This document shows positions 7,912 to 17,186 of a DNA stretch of 36,280 nt, piece by piece. The translations under genes were made by a program, and so were the position numbers. Location: the NCBI GenBank assembly GCA_021324455.1, contig JAJPJA010000019.1, forward strand, positions 1-36,280, given 5' to 3'. This DNA is from Pseudomonadota bacterium. Its GTDB lineage: Bacteria; Desulfobacterota; Binatia; Binatales; Binataceae. Numbering within the stretch: the stretch's first letter is position 1; each line of letters starts with the position of its first letter. The notes beneath the pieces are model-generated. The model did no database searches, was not told the DNA's origin, and saw only the letters and a program-made list of their open reading frames with translations.

Positions 7912-10272
7912 CTAATGCGCGCTCAGTTGGCCGGTTGACGGCTGGTAGCCGCCGTCGGGCTGCGGATTGGGCGTTCCGAATTCGGCGCCCGGAGGCACCG
8001 ACGTACTGAAACTGGGTTTGAAGATTTCCCGTACCTGCGCCAGCGGCATGTCGTGGATCTCCTTGCGCCCCAGCGTCTGCAAAAACCGCTGACGTTCATC
8101 CAGCGACAGCTCGCGCATGTCCTCGCGATTGAGAATCACGTGCGGCGTCAGGAAAACCAGCAGGTCGGTCTTCTGACCGTTGCGCTGACGGTTGGTGAAG
8201 AAATTGCCCAGTACCGGGATATTCGACAGGTAAGGCACGCCCTGTTTGGTGATATCGACCTCATCCGACAGCAGCCCGCCGATCACGGTCGTGCGATGGT
8301 TCTGCACCAGCACAGTGGTGGAAGCGGATCGGATGGTCGTGGTCGGGCCCAGCGGGTTGTTCAGAGTCGAGGCGATTACCGCCGAAACTTCCTCGTACAC
8401 GTCGAGCTTGATGTATCCGCCCTCGGTGATCTGCGGCACCACGTCCAGCGTTATACCGACGTTCTGCCGATCGACGGACTGGAAGATTTGTCCGGTGATT
8501 GCGGCCGTGGCGGTGGCCGAGGAGATGAACGGCAGGTTCTGACCGACTACGATAGTGGCTTCCTCGTTATCCGCCGTCAGCAGCGTCGGCGCCGATAATA
8601 TATTGGAACGCGTATCGGTCTCGATGGCGGTTATCAGTGCGATATCGCACGGGACGGTCACCGAGGTGGAGGTGGTGCCGGTGCCGGTGGTGGCGGCCGC
8701 CGCGGCGTTGAGCGCGGTGTTGACCGTGCACATACTGCCGGAGGCGAGGCCAAAGGTAAGCCCGGTCACACCCAGCGGATTGGTCAATGCGTTGGTCAGG
8801 TTGCCGTAGTCGAAATGTCCCACCCCCAGCGTATTGCCGCCCAGGTTGGTCGAGCCCTGGTAGCTGATCCCCAGTTCGCGCATCCGCTCCGCGCTGACCT
8901 CAACCAGCACCGCCTGGACATAAACCTGACGGCGCGGTACGTCGAGCTGCGAGATGATTTTCTCCAGCGTGCTGTAGTCCTGGGGCGAAGCGCTCACCAC
9001 CAGCGAATTGGTCGCGGGGTCCGCCGCGACGTGAACCGGTTGCTCGAATTCGGTTCCGGGGCCTCCGCTCGCGGTGAGCGAGGTGCTGCCGCCGCCCCCC
9101 GCGCCGAGCGAGCCGCTGGCCCGATTTGAATTGCCGCTGAGTCCGCCGCCGAAACCGTTGCCCAATCCGCCGGACCCCGCTCCCAGGCCGCCGCCGTAAC
9201 CGCCATAGGCGGCATTTCCCACACCGCCGGTGCCCAGGCCGCCGAAGCCCAGCCCGCTGCTGCGTCCCAGCGATCCTTTCCCGGTCTGCGGCGATAACTG
9301 GCCGGGTCCGCTGCCGCTGCCCAGCAGCGATCCGAGCACCGCAACCATTTCGAGCGCCTGGGCGTACTTCAGGTAATAGACATGCACGTGGGAGCTGGCC
9401 GTGGGGCTATGAATATCGAGCTGCGCGATGAGCGACTTGATCATCCGCATCTGCAGCGGATCGGCCATCACGACCAGCGAATTGGTGCGCTCGTCGGGGA
9501 TGATCTTTACCGGGCGCGAGGGCGAACTCAAGCCGCCGCCTTCGCCGCCGTACATCTGCATCGGGCGGACGTATCCGGGATTCGGGGCATGGCTGGTGGC
9601 GGAACTCGGCGAGCCCATGATCTGTTCGATTTTGGGCGCCAGATCATCGGCGTAGGCCAGCCTGAGCGGCACCACTTCGACTGATTCCTGGATTTTCTCG
9701 GAGTCAATCGCCCCGATAATTTTCAGCAGCCGGCCCACGTTCCACGCGTCATCGGTGATGATCAGGGTGTTGGTTTCGGGAAACGCGGCGACCAGGCCGT
9801 CGCGCGAGATCAGCGGCTGCACCATGCTCACCAAAGCCGAAGCGTCGGCGTTGACCAGCTTGATCAGGCGGGTAACATATTCGTCGGTGTTGGGCAGTTC
9901 GGCCGGGATATTGGAGTTGGTCAGAGCGGCGGCGGCGCGCGCGTCGCGCGACGGGATGATTCGGATCACCGGGCCCGATTCCTCAGTGGTAAAGCCCTTG
10001 ATCTGCAGCACGGATTTGAAAATCGAATAGGCCTGCTCGGGCGTGACCCGGGTGGGCGAGATGATGGTAACCTTGCCGCGCACGCCCTCGTCGATAACGA
10101 AATTCTTGCCCGTGATCTCGCTGATGAATTTGGCCAGGACGGAAATATCGACGTCCTGAAAATTCATCGTTATGAGGTTTGCGCCGGGCGCCCGGGAAAT
10201 TCCCGCGCGCGCGGACCCGATCAGAGTCAAACCGAAGACCAGGACAACCAGAACCGCAAAAAATCTTCTCAT
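7912..10272 (-). CDS. gspD: type II secretion system secretin GspD
   Basis: The outer-membrane channel of type II secretion (786 aa). The order is signal peptide (about 1-23, cleaved after SARA), N0 domain (LITMNFQDVDISVLAKFI), N1-N3 ring-building repeats, then the secretin domain with RSNILSAPTLLTADN, VGQNLPF, GITLDVVPQI and VIGGLLSDE, ending in the VPYLSNIPVLGNFF and LLVFLTPHVI signature. Between about residues 310 and 400 the N3 domain carries a long glycine/serine-rich insert. No gspC, E or F lies beside it, so the secretin is encoded apart from the rest of the system within this window. ATG 10272 is chosen; GTG 10278 two codons upstream is equally possible. A related alternative is the secretin of a type IV pilus, but the N0 and closing motifs favour GspD. 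Confidence 0.9.
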   Translation of the reverse strand: MRRFFAVLVVLVFGLTLIGSARAGISRAPGANLITMNFQDVDISVLAKFISEITGKNFVIDEGVRGKVTIISPTRVTPEQAYSIFKSVLQIKGFTTEESGPVIRIIPSRDARAAAALTNSNIPAELPNTDEYVTRLIKLVNADASALVSMVQPLISRDGLVAAFPETNTLIITDDAWNVGRLLKIIGAIDSEKIQESVEVVPLRLAYADDLAPKIEQIMGSPSSATSHAPNPGYVRPMQMYGGEGGGLSSPSRPVKIIPDERTNSLVVMADPLQMRMIKSLIAQLDIHSPTASSHVHVYYLKYAQALEMVAVLGSLLGSGSGPGQLSPQTGKGSLGRSSGLGFGGLGTGGVGNAAYGGYGGGLGAGSGGLGNGFGGGLSGNSNRASGSLGAGGGGSTSLTASGGPGTEFEQPVHVAADPATNSLVVSASPQDYSTLEKIISQLDVPRRQVYVQAVLVEVSAERMRELGISYQGSTNLGGNTLGVGHFDYGNLTNALTNPLGVTGLTFGLASGSMCTVNTALNAAAAATTGTGTTSTSVTVPCDIALITAIETDTRSNILSAPTLLTADNEEATIVVGQNLPFISSATATAAITGQIFQSVDRQNVGITLDVVPQITEGGYIKLDVYEEVSAVIASTLNNPLGPTTTIRSASTTVLVQNHRTTVIGGLLSDEVDITKQGVPYLSNIPVLGNFFTNRQRNGQKTDLLVFLTPHVILNREDMRELSLDERQRFLQTLGRKEIHDMPLAQVREIFKPSFSTSVPPGAEFGTPNPQPDGGYQPSTGQLSAH

Positions 10273-10307
10273 TGCCACCGCGCAATCTCTTCGGATTCGA
10301 GCGACAC

Positions 10308-10337
10308 TTTATATAAAACTCACTCTGATGTTCGCAA
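10308..10337 (-). promoter_or_regulatory. candidate sigma-70 promoter for gspD
   Basis: On the minus strand TTGCGA (10332-10337) is followed after 18 bases by TATAAA (10308-10313), 36 bases before the gspD start. It lies in the only AT-rich part of the 223-base gap between fur and gspD, suggesting that gspD has its own promoter. Confidence 0.4.
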
Positions 10338-10501
10338 ACCGATTTATCCGCTCAGGCTTGCATCTTACCCAAACCTGAACCCGGTTGAAACGCTCGTCCG
10401 CAACATTTTCGCACCTCCGGCGGTGGAGGCCCGAGCGATTGCGCACAGCCCCAAAGGCGGCGCCAACGCGCTGACAACTGTGCCGCAAGACGGAGATTGT
10501 T

Positions 10502-11002
10502 TCAGTCCGCCGAATGCTTGCGGCATTCGGGGCAGCGGCCGTATAGCTCCAGCTTGTGCCGCGTCAGCGACACGCCCAGTTCCCGGGCGACGGTCTGCTG
10601 AATCCGCTCCAGCCGCTCGTTCTGAAATTCGATGATGCGGCCGCAGCGCTCGCAGATGAAGTGATCGTGATGCCGCTGTTCGTCGATGATCTCGTAGCGG
10701 CCCTGGCCGTCGTCGAAATGGCGTTCCGACACCAGTTCGCATTCCTTGAGCAGCTTCAGGGTACGGTAGATGGTGGCGTAGCCGACGTGCGGATTGACTT
10801 TCTTGACTTCGGCGTAGAGTTCTTCGGCGCTGACGTGCCGTCCCAGGGCGAAAAAGACGCGGGCGATATCGTCGCGCTGGCCGGTGGATTTCAACCCGCG
10901 CTCCTTGAGGCGCGAATGGAACATGTCCAGCCGCTGGTCCGCGCTGACGCGCGGGCGGGCCGGAATCGTGGTGTGCTCCGTGCTCTCCCCCGGCTGCGGC
11001 AT
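10502..11002 (-). CDS. fur: Fur-family transcriptional regulator
   Basis: A metal-sensing DNA-binding repressor of the Fur/PerR/Zur family. The winged helix spans about residues 20-95, with the recognition segment VGYATIYRTLKLL. The dimerisation half starts with HHDHFICERCG, which supplies metal-binding histidines and the first CxxC zinc pair. The second pair is CPEC near the C-terminus. The order and the HHDHFIC form point to Fur proper rather than PerR or Zur, though this is family-level inference. ATG 11002 (MPQPGES) is chosen; a TTG at 11026 would extend it by 8 residues. It follows the 95-residue gene on the same strand and probably shares its transcript. Confidence 0.88.
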   Translation of the reverse strand: MPQPGESTEHTTIPARPRVSADQRLDMFHSRLKERGLKSTGQRDDIARVFFALGRHVSAEELYAEVKKVNPHVGYATIYRTLKLLKECELVSERHFDDGQGRYEIIDEQRHHDHFICERCGRIIEFQNERLERIQQTVARELGVSLTRHKLELYGRCPECRKHSAD

Positions 11003-11032
11003 AGGACGGCTGATTCCTGCGGCCAACGATTT

Positions 11033-11320
11033 TTAACCCCGGTCGTCCTGCAGCAAGCGGCGCGCGGCCGGAGACAGGTACAGATTTTCGAAGTCCCGGC
11101 CGCGCAGCGCCTCGGCCAGAATTTCGACCTGCTCGGCGGGCGCAAGCGTGCGGTCGAGGATAACGAGGTTTTTCTCCCTGACCTTACACGAACCGCTGCG
11201 CGCGCGGTAGCCGACCTCGCGCAGCAGCTTCTCATGCCTGACTTCGATTCCGCAGCGCTGGGCCAGTTCTTCCAGCTCCGTCACCAGCTGCACCGTCCGC
11301 GTCGTTTTGCCCTGCGTCAA
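11033..11320 (-). CDS. small conserved-looking protein upstream of fur
   Basis: I do not recognise a named family. The 95-residue protein starts at TTG behind an AGAGGG ribosome site. It has helices around LVTELEELAQRCGIEVR, a single cysteine in GSCKVRE, and a C-terminal alpha/beta segment with LVILDRTLAPAEQVEILAEAL. The layout (short helical start, basic strand, then VILDRTL) looks like a compact globular protein, not a shadow. It sits immediately upstream of the Fur-family gene, so a metal- or redox-linked role is conceivable, but nothing in the sequence proves it. Confidence 0.6.
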   Translation of the reverse strand: MTQGKTTRTVQLVTELEELAQRCGIEVRHEKLLREVGYRARSGSCKVREKNLVILDRTLAPAEQVEILAEALRGRDFENLYLSPAARRLLQDDRG

Positions 11321-11382
11321 TTTGCCCTCTTGAGTACCCGCCGCCGCGCGTGGTAATCGGCACTTAGCGGAGACCGTGCCCC

Positions 11383-12216
11383 GTGTTTAAGAGCATCGCG
11401 GTCGCTATCGACAGCTCTGAGCATTCCCGTTGCGCCCAGACTCTCGCCTTTTATCTTGCGCGCAGACTCCAGGCCAGCGTCCTGGGGCTGCACGTGGTTG
11501 ACATCCTATCGCTTGAAGGGCCGCTGCTTAATGATATCGCAGCACCGGCCGACGTTGAAAGCTACCTCAACACCCCCCGCATTCGCGAGACGCTGACCGA
11601 ACGCGGACACAAAGTGCTGCGCGATTTCGCCGCGGCCGCGGCGCGCGAAGGCGTTGCATGCCAGACCGCGCTCGATTTCGGCGTGGTGGCCAGCCAGATC
11701 TGCGAACGCGCCAAAAGCGCCGACCTCCTGGTCCTGGGGCATCGGCGGCCCAATCAGACCGACAGCGCGCTCAATCCGGGCGGGATCGCCGCGGCGGTCG
11801 CGCGCAAGGCCTCGGGAACGATGCTTATCTGTCCGGCATCAGCCCGCGAATTGCGCCGCTTTGTTCTGGCCTTTGACGGCAGCGAGCGGGCGTGCAAAGC
11901 GATGCATGCGGCGGCGGAACTGGCCAGTACCATGGGCGCGGCGCTGACCGTGGTGAGCGTGGCGCGGGACGCGCGCCTGGCCGAGTCGCGGCTGGCGCAG
12001 GCGCGCGCGTATTTTCAATCCTATGACCTGCAGATCGAATACCGCTATCTCAACGGCCAGGCGCCGCAGGAGATCCTGAACTTCGTCCGTCAGCATTCGC
12101 CCGATGCCCTGTTCATCGGCGCCTACGGCCACAGCCGGGTGGTCGAGACGCTGCTCGGATCGACCACCAAACAACTGCTGCGCCACGCTCCCTGCCCGCT
12201 GTTCCTGTCGCGGTAG
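11383..12216 (+). CDS. tandem universal stress protein (two UspA domains)
   Basis: Two UspA folds in one 277-residue chain. The first covers about residues 1-150, beginning IAVAIDSSEHS with the ATP-loop-like LLVLGHRR near 119. The second covers about 160-277, beginning FVLAFDGSE and ending IGAYGHSRVVETLLGSTTK, the GxxGxx...S(T) nucleotide-binding signature. The second domain therefore keeps the ATP-binding motif, while in the first the glycine motif is degraded. Such proteins help cells survive starvation, oxidative or respiratory stress. The start is GTG. It diverges from the fur-linked gene 62 bases away, so the two may share a control region. Confidence 0.85.
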   Translation: MFKSIAVAIDSSEHSRCAQTLAFYLARRLQASVLGLHVVDILSLEGPLLNDIAAPADVESYLNTPRIRETLTERGHKVLRDFAAAAAREGVACQTALDFGVVASQICERAKSADLLVLGHRRPNQTDSALNPGGIAAAVARKASGTMLICPASARELRRFVLAFDGSERACKAMHAAAELASTMGAALTVVSVARDARLAESRLAQARAYFQSYDLQIEYRYLNGQAPQEILNFVRQHSPDALFIGAYGHSRVVETLLGSTTKQLLRHAPCPLFLSR

Positions 12217-12290
12217 CGATTGCGGCAAAAGACGGCATGCCGCGCCGGATGGTTGCGGCGCCTTCGCCGCGCCGCCACAATTCTGACTAA

Positions 12291-12809
12291 ATGGATGAAT
12301 CATCGCGCCGACCGATCTTTCGCGCCGGGGTCGTTGACCTCGGCGTCGAAACCACCACCCTCCCCAACGGGCTGACCGTCGAACTGCCGATCATCCGCCA
12401 TCCGGGCGCCGCCGCCGTGGTTGCGATCGACCGGCAAGGACGGGTCGTGATGCTGCATCAGTATCGGCACGCGGTCGGCGCCGCAATCTGGGAGATTCCC
12501 GCGGGATGCCGCGGCGCGGGCGAGAGCGGGCTTCAATGCGCGCAGCGCGAACTGCTCGAAGAAGCCGGCGTCAGCGCGCGGCGATGGGACCATCTGGGGG
12601 CGATCGTCACGATCCCCAGCATTTGCGACGAGCGAATCGAATTGTATCTGGCCCGCGAGTTGACCCATCGCGCGACCAGCCATGAGCCCGACGAAGTGAT
12701 CCGCGTGGAATGGATCGACTTCGATCGGGTCCTGCGGATGATCCGCCAGGGCGAGATCATCGACGCGAAAACCATCGCCGCAATGCATCACGCCGCCGCG
12801 CTGGCCTGA
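12291..12809 (+). CDS. Nudix hydrolase, ADP-ribose pyrophosphatase-like
   Basis: A 172-residue Nudix protein. The box GX5EX7REUXEEXGU is complete: it starts at GCRGAGE (about residue 71) and ends in RELLEEAGV (about 86-94), supplying the metal-binding glutamates. The preceding WEIPAG is the usual entry to the box, and the RQGRVVMLHQYRH strand resembles ADP-ribose or nucleoside-diphosphate-sugar pyrophosphatases. It would cleave an NDP-X substrate into NMP and phospho-X in the cytoplasm. It lies downstream of the universal stress gene on the same strand with 74 bases between, so the two may be co-expressed. Confidence 0.88.
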   Translation: MDESSRRPIFRAGVVDLGVETTTLPNGLTVELPIIRHPGAAAVVAIDRQGRVVMLHQYRHAVGAAIWEIPAGCRGAGESGLQCAQRELLEEAGVSARRWDHLGAIVTIPSICDERIELYLARELTHRATSHEPDEVIRVEWIDFDRVLRMIRQGEIIDAKTIAAMHHAAALA

Positions 12810-12835
12810 TCGGCCAAACGCGCCAGGTTGGCCGC

Positions 12836-14107
12836 TTATTCGTTGTAGCGCGTCATCTCGTCCAGCGCCGGCTTGACGTGCTTCATGAACAGCTCCATGT
12901 CGTCGATCGTGGCCTGCTTGGGCTGCTGCGCGTAATGCCAGATCAGCACCACGTACTCGGCGGGCAGGATCTTCCATTGCTCGACGAATTGCGCCTTAAC
13001 CTCGTCCACCGACCCGATGAAGTAGGTGCGCGCGCCCAGCACGTTATCCACCGGGTCGGCCGCGCGCGGCAATGAAGGCGGCCAGAACGGCGCATAGAAG
13101 TTCTTCGTGATCTCGGCGTCGTACTGCAGCACGGCGCGGCGCGCGTCGGCCATCGTCTTGCCAAAGCGCGTGTAGCGCAGCACGCCCTGGTGCTGGCCCC
13201 ATTGATAGGAACGTCCCGCCGCTTTGGCCGCGTTGTCGAACGCCTGGCCGCCGCGCACCGCCGTGCGCAAGCCCGCGACGTAGACCGGAACAAAGCCCTT
13301 GCTGCCGCAATACGCGATCGATTCCGGACTGCCCAGGCTCATCACGAAGACCGGCGGATGCGGTTTGGTGTAGGGCGCGGGCACGACGCTGATCCGGCGC
13401 ACAACGCGGTTGGCGTCAACCTCGCCATGCGCGCCCAGCCGCTCGGTCACGCCCTCCAGCGCCAGCGGCCAGTCGTCGATGCCCTTGTCGTGCGGATAGG
13501 GCACCTGCCAGGGACCGTCGGTGGTTTCGATACTTTCCTGCGTCCAGGCGCGAATCACCAGTTCCACCTGCTGCTCGAAGACGCCGCGGTTGGCCTGGTC
13601 CTCCTCGATTTGAGTGCTGCGCCTGGCGGCGTCGGTAACCGCGATGTCCGCTCTGGTCGCGGTCGAGGGCGAGCGCGTGGCGCGGCTGCCCAGATGCTGC
13701 CCCAGCACGTTGACCCATCGCGACTGGTAGCCGCGCGCGAAGCCGACAAAGAAGCGGCCGCGCGTCAGATGGTCCAGGATGGCGGTCTCCTCGGCCACGC
13801 GGATGGGATTGTTGGCGCTCATCACGTAGCCCATCTGGCCGATGCGGATGTTTTTGGTAATCGCCGCCCAGTAGCCGTTGAGCACGCCGGGATTGGGACC
13901 GACTTCGTAGCCTTCGGAATGGAAATGATGCTCGATGGTGGCGGCGCCCCACATCCCCATCTCGTCGGCCGCCTTGACGATCTCGCTCCATCCGGTGAGG
14001 ACTTCCTGGTAGAGCTCGCTGTTGCGCGCAATCGGGCGTTTGGCCGCGCGCTCCGCTTCGTCCTTTGCCGGCATCATCGGGTAGAGCTGGAGAATCACTT
14101 TCAGCAT
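12836..14107 (-). CDS. LLM-class (luciferase-like) flavin-dependent oxidoreductase
   Basis: A 423-residue bacterial-luciferase-like monooxygenase domain protein. WGAATIEHHFHSEGYEVGPNP near residue 60 is the substrate/flavin entry strand of the family; IRIGQMGYVMSANNPIRVAEE near 92 and RGRFFVGFARGYQS near 117 are its most typical segments. These enzymes use FMNH2 (or F420 in some branches) to oxygenate aldehydes, alkanesulfonates and many other compounds. The C-terminal half is mostly helical and specific to the subgroup. The substrate is unknown. GGAGG about ten bases before ATG supports the start. It is convergent with the Nudix gene. Confidence 0.87.
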   Translation of the reverse strand: MLKVILQLYPMMPAKDEAERAAKRPIARNSELYQEVLTGWSEIVKAADEMGMWGAATIEHHFHSEGYEVGPNPGVLNGYWAAITKNIRIGQMGYVMSANNPIRVAEETAILDHLTRGRFFVGFARGYQSRWVNVLGQHLGSRATRSPSTATRADIAVTDAARRSTQIEEDQANRGVFEQQVELVIRAWTQESIETTDGPWQVPYPHDKGIDDWPLALEGVTERLGAHGEVDANRVVRRISVVPAPYTKPHPPVFVMSLGSPESIAYCGSKGFVPVYVAGLRTAVRGGQAFDNAAKAAGRSYQWGQHQGVLRYTRFGKTMADARRAVLQYDAEITKNFYAPFWPPSLPRAADPVDNVLGARTYFIGSVDEVKAQFVEQWKILPAEYVVLIWHYAQQPKQATIDDMELFMKHVKPALDEMTRYNE

Positions 14108-14316
14108 TGGGAGCGGCCTCCGAGAAATTGCCTATAGAGGGAACCGCCGCTCCACGTCAAGCAGACCCGAGAAGGATGCGGGTTGCCGCTGACGAACGCG
14201 CCTTGGGATGCACCGGCACTGGAATCGGCGCCGACCGCACGCTATAGGAAATTCAACCCAATTTATCGGGACAGGTACCGCTTCGGCGGTTCGCGATCCA
14301 GCTTTAGGAACGACAC

Positions 14317-15735
14317 ATGGCAACCGCGAAATCATCGCACAGTAAAACTACCCGCACCGAAACCGACAGCATGGGCGCGATCGAGGTCGCCGCCGACCGC
14401 TATTGGGGCGCGCAGACCGAGCGCTCGCTGCTGCATTTCAATATCGGCAACGACCTCATGCCGCGCGAGCTGATCCGCGCCTTCGGCATCCTCAAGAAGG
14501 CCGCCGCCAAGGTCAACCAGGACCTCGGGATGCTTTCGGCGGAAAAGGCCAGGCTGATTATCCAGGCCGCCGACGAAGTGATCGAAGGCAAGCTCGACGA
14601 GCATTTCCCCCTGCACATCTGGCAGACCGGCAGCGGCACGCAAACCAACATGAACGCCAACGAGGTGATCTCGAACCGCGCCATCGAACTGGCCGGCGGC
14701 GTGATGGGCAGCAAGAAGCCGATCCATCCCAACGACGACGTCAACATGTCGCAGTCCTCCAACGATACGTTTCCGGGCGCGATGCATATAGCGGCGGTCG
14801 AGGTGATACATCATCGCCTGCTCCCCGCCCTCAAGGAGCTGCGCGACGCGCTGGCGGCCAAATCCGGGGAGTTCAAGGACATTATCAAGATCGGGCGCAC
14901 ACACCTGATGGACGCGGTACCGCTGACCCTGGGGCAGGAGTTCTCCGGCTACGTCGCCCAGATCGACCAGGACATCGAGCGCATCAAGGCGTCGCTGCCC
15001 AACCTTTATGAATTGGCGCTGGGCGCAACGGCGGTCGGCACCGGCCTCAACGCGCACAAGGAATTCGCCGATCGGGTGGCGGCGGAAATCGCGCGTCTGA
15101 CGGGATTGCCGTTCGTCTCCGCGCCCAACAAGTTCGCGGCGCTGGCCGGCCATGACGCGATTGTCGCCGCCAGCGGAGCGCTGCGCACACTGGCCTGCTC
15201 GCTGATGAAGATCGCCAACGACATCCGCTGGCTCGGCTCGGGTCCGCGCGCCGGCCTGGCCGAACTGATCCTGCCGGAGAACGAGCCCGGCTCGTCGATC
15301 ATGCCGGGCAAGGTCAATCCCACCCAGAGCGAGGCGATGACCATGGTGTGCGTGCAGGTGATCGGCAACGACACGGCGGTGGGCGTCGCCGGCAGCCAGG
15401 GCAATTTCGAACTCAACGTGTTCAAGCCGGTGATGATCCACAATTTGCTGCATTCGATGCGCCTGCTCACCGACTGCTGCCACAGCTTCAAGCTTTACTG
15501 CGTGGACGGACTGCGGCCCAACCACGACCAGATCCGTCATCATTTGAACAATTCGCTGATGCTGGTGACGGCGCTCAGCCCCAGAATCGGCTACGACAAC
15601 GCCGCCAAGGTGGCCAAGAAGGCGCACGCCGAGGGCAAGACCCTGCGCCAGGTATGTATCGAGATGGGGCTGCTCAGCGGCGAGGAATTCGACCAGGCGG
15701 TGCGGCCGGAAAAGATGATCGGGCCGGGGGACTAG
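14317..15735 (+). CDS. fumC: class II fumarate hydratase
   Basis: Fumarase of the citric acid cycle, interconverting fumarate and L-malate without an iron-sulfur cluster. At 472 residues it has the usual length. [13 protein letters not shown] (about 108-120), [17 protein letters not shown] (about 139-155) and the [14 protein letters not shown] signature loop (about 326) place it firmly in the FumC/aspartase superfamily. The middle segment SQSSNDTFP and [10 protein letters not shown] (about 191) fit fumarase better than aspartase. Its N-terminus has about 20 extra polar residues before [13 protein letters not shown] lies 9 bases before the ATG. No other citric acid cycle gene is adjacent. Confidence 0.93.
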   Translation: MATAKSSHSKTTRTETDSMGAIEVAADRYWGAQTERSLLHFNIGNDLMPRELIRAFGILKKAAAKVNQDLGMLSAEKARLIIQAADEVIEGKLDEHFPLHIWQTGSGTQTNMNANEVISNRAIELAGGVMGSKKPIHPNDDVNMSQSSNDTFPGAMHIAAVEVIHHRLLPALKELRDALAAKSGEFKDIIKIGRTHLMDAVPLTLGQEFSGYVAQIDQDIERIKASLPNLYELALGATAVGTGLNAHKEFADRVAAEIARLTGLPFVSAPNKFAALAGHDAIVAASGALRTLACSLMKIANDIRWLGSGPRAGLAELILPENEPGSSIMPGKVNPTQSEAMTMVCVQVIGNDTAVGVAGSQGNFELNVFKPVMIHNLLHSMRLLTDCCHSFKLYCVDGLRPNHDQIRHHLNNSLMLVTALSPRIGYDNAAKVAKKAHAEGKTLRQVCIEMGLLSGEEFDQAVRPEKMIGPGD

Positions 15736-15842
15736 AGGGCGCAAACCCGGTCCGCGATCTGCTATCGTATCGCGACGCCGGCTGCAGGCGGGGATAATCG
15801 TGGCTCGGTTTGCGAAACCGTATTGAGGCGGCGCCGCATGCG

Positions 15843-17156
15843 ATGATGGATATCAGCGTCGTTCTCCCGGTTATCAACGAAGGCGGCAATTTGGGCGAAC
15901 TGCTCGGCCGTTTGCGCGCCATCCTGGAACGCCACAAGCTCCGCCACGAGTTTTTGGTGGTTGACGGCGGCTCGCGCGACAACACCCGCGAAATCGCCGC
16001 CGCCCAGGGCGCGCGCGTGCTCGACGAGGATTTCCCCGGCTATGCCGGAGCGCTGCTGACCGGCTTTCGCCATGCGCAGGGCGAATACGTGCTGACGCTG
16101 GACGCCGACCTCTCCCACGAGCCGGCGTTCGTGGCCAAGATGTGGCGCGCGCGCCATCTGGCCGACATCGTGATCGCGTCGCGCTACGTTCGCGGCGGCG
16201 TCGCCTACACCACGCTGGGACGCCGCGCCCTGAGCCGTTCCCTCAACGTCGTGCTGCGGCGGATGCTCTCGGTGCCGGTGCGCGACCTTTCCAGCGGATA
16301 TCGTCTATACCGGCGCGAGGTGCTGCAGAACCTGGATATCAGCGGACGCAACTTCGAGGTGCTGGAGGAGATCCTGGTCAAGGCGTACGCGGCGGGGTTC
16401 AACATCACGGAAGTGCCGTTTACCTATTTCCCGCGGCATCGCGGAGTGTCCCACGCCCGCCTGATGCGCTTCGGACTGGACCTCGCGCGGTCGTCATTCA
16501 AGCTGTGGAAGCTGCGCAACTCTCTGGAGTCCGCCGATTACGACGCGCGCGCCTTCTACAGCCTGATTCCGCCGCAGCGCTACTGGCAGCGCGCGCGCCA
16601 TCATATCGTCACCTCGTGGGCGCGGGGCATGGGCCTGACGCTGGATGCGGGATGCGGCTCCAGCCTCATCATCCAGAGCCTCAACAACGCCATCGCGATG
16701 GACTACAACTTCGCCAAGGCCCGCTACCTTCAGCGGCTGAAGATTCCCGCGGTGCGCGCCTCCGCCTTCGCGCTGCCGTTCAAGGACGAAACCTTTGACT
16801 GTCTGATCAGCTCGCAGGTGATCGAGCATATCCCGCGCGAGCAGGTGCTGTTCGACGAAATGTGGCGGGTGCTGCGGCCCGGCGGCATGCTGATTATCGG
16901 AACTCCCGACTATTCGACCTGGCAATGGCGTATGATCGAGCCGCTGTACGGGATGCTGATGCCGTGGGCGTATCGCGACGAACACATCACGCACTACACG
17001 CGCGCCGACCTCGCGTCGGTGCTGGAGCGCATGGGCTTCGTGCACGAACAAACCGCCTACATCGCGCACGCCGAACTGATCATGCGCTACCGCAAACCCG
17101 AACCGCGGCGCCTGAGGGCGCAGCGGCCGCCCATGGCGCTGGCCGAGCAGGCCTGA
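15843..17156 (+). CDS. glycosyltransferase family 2 / SAM methyltransferase fusion
   Basis: Two enzymes in one 437-residue chain. The N-terminal part (about 1-235) is a GT2 fold like dolichol-phosphate mannosyltransferases: it starts ISVVLPVINEGGNLGELL, carries the metal/nucleotide motif LTLDADLSHEP, and has RDLSSGYRLYRR and VPFTYFPRHRGVS further on. The C-terminal part (about 255-425) is a class I methyltransferase, with LDAGCGSSLIIQ (motif I), FDCLISSQVIEHIP and VLRPGGMLIIG. A reasonable idea is that it transfers a sugar to a lipid carrier and methylates the product, but the substrates are not visible. An upstream in-frame TTG at 15810 exists. ATG 15843, ahead of the first strand, is preferred. 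Confidence 0.8.
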   Translation: MMDISVVLPVINEGGNLGELLGRLRAILERHKLRHEFLVVDGGSRDNTREIAAAQGARVLDEDFPGYAGALLTGFRHAQGEYVLTLDADLSHEPAFVAKMWRARHLADIVIASRYVRGGVAYTTLGRRALSRSLNVVLRRMLSVPVRDLSSGYRLYRREVLQNLDISGRNFEVLEEILVKAYAAGFNITEVPFTYFPRHRGVSHARLMRFGLDLARSSFKLWKLRNSLESADYDARAFYSLIPPQRYWQRARHHIVTSWARGMGLTLDAGCGSSLIIQSLNNAIAMDYNFAKARYLQRLKIPAVRASAFALPFKDETFDCLISSQVIEHIPREQVLFDEMWRVLRPGGMLIIGTPDYSTWQWRMIEPLYGMLMPWAYRDEHITHYTRADLASVLERMGFVHEQTAYIAHAELIMRYRKPEPRRLRAQRPPMALAEQA

Positions 17157-17186
17157 AAAACAGCCGCAAGCCCGCGCCGTTTCTTC

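Noticed and set aside
14332..15744. 470-codon minus-strand open frame over fumC
   Set aside because: Antisense of a fully recognisable fumarase; no motif or ribosome site.
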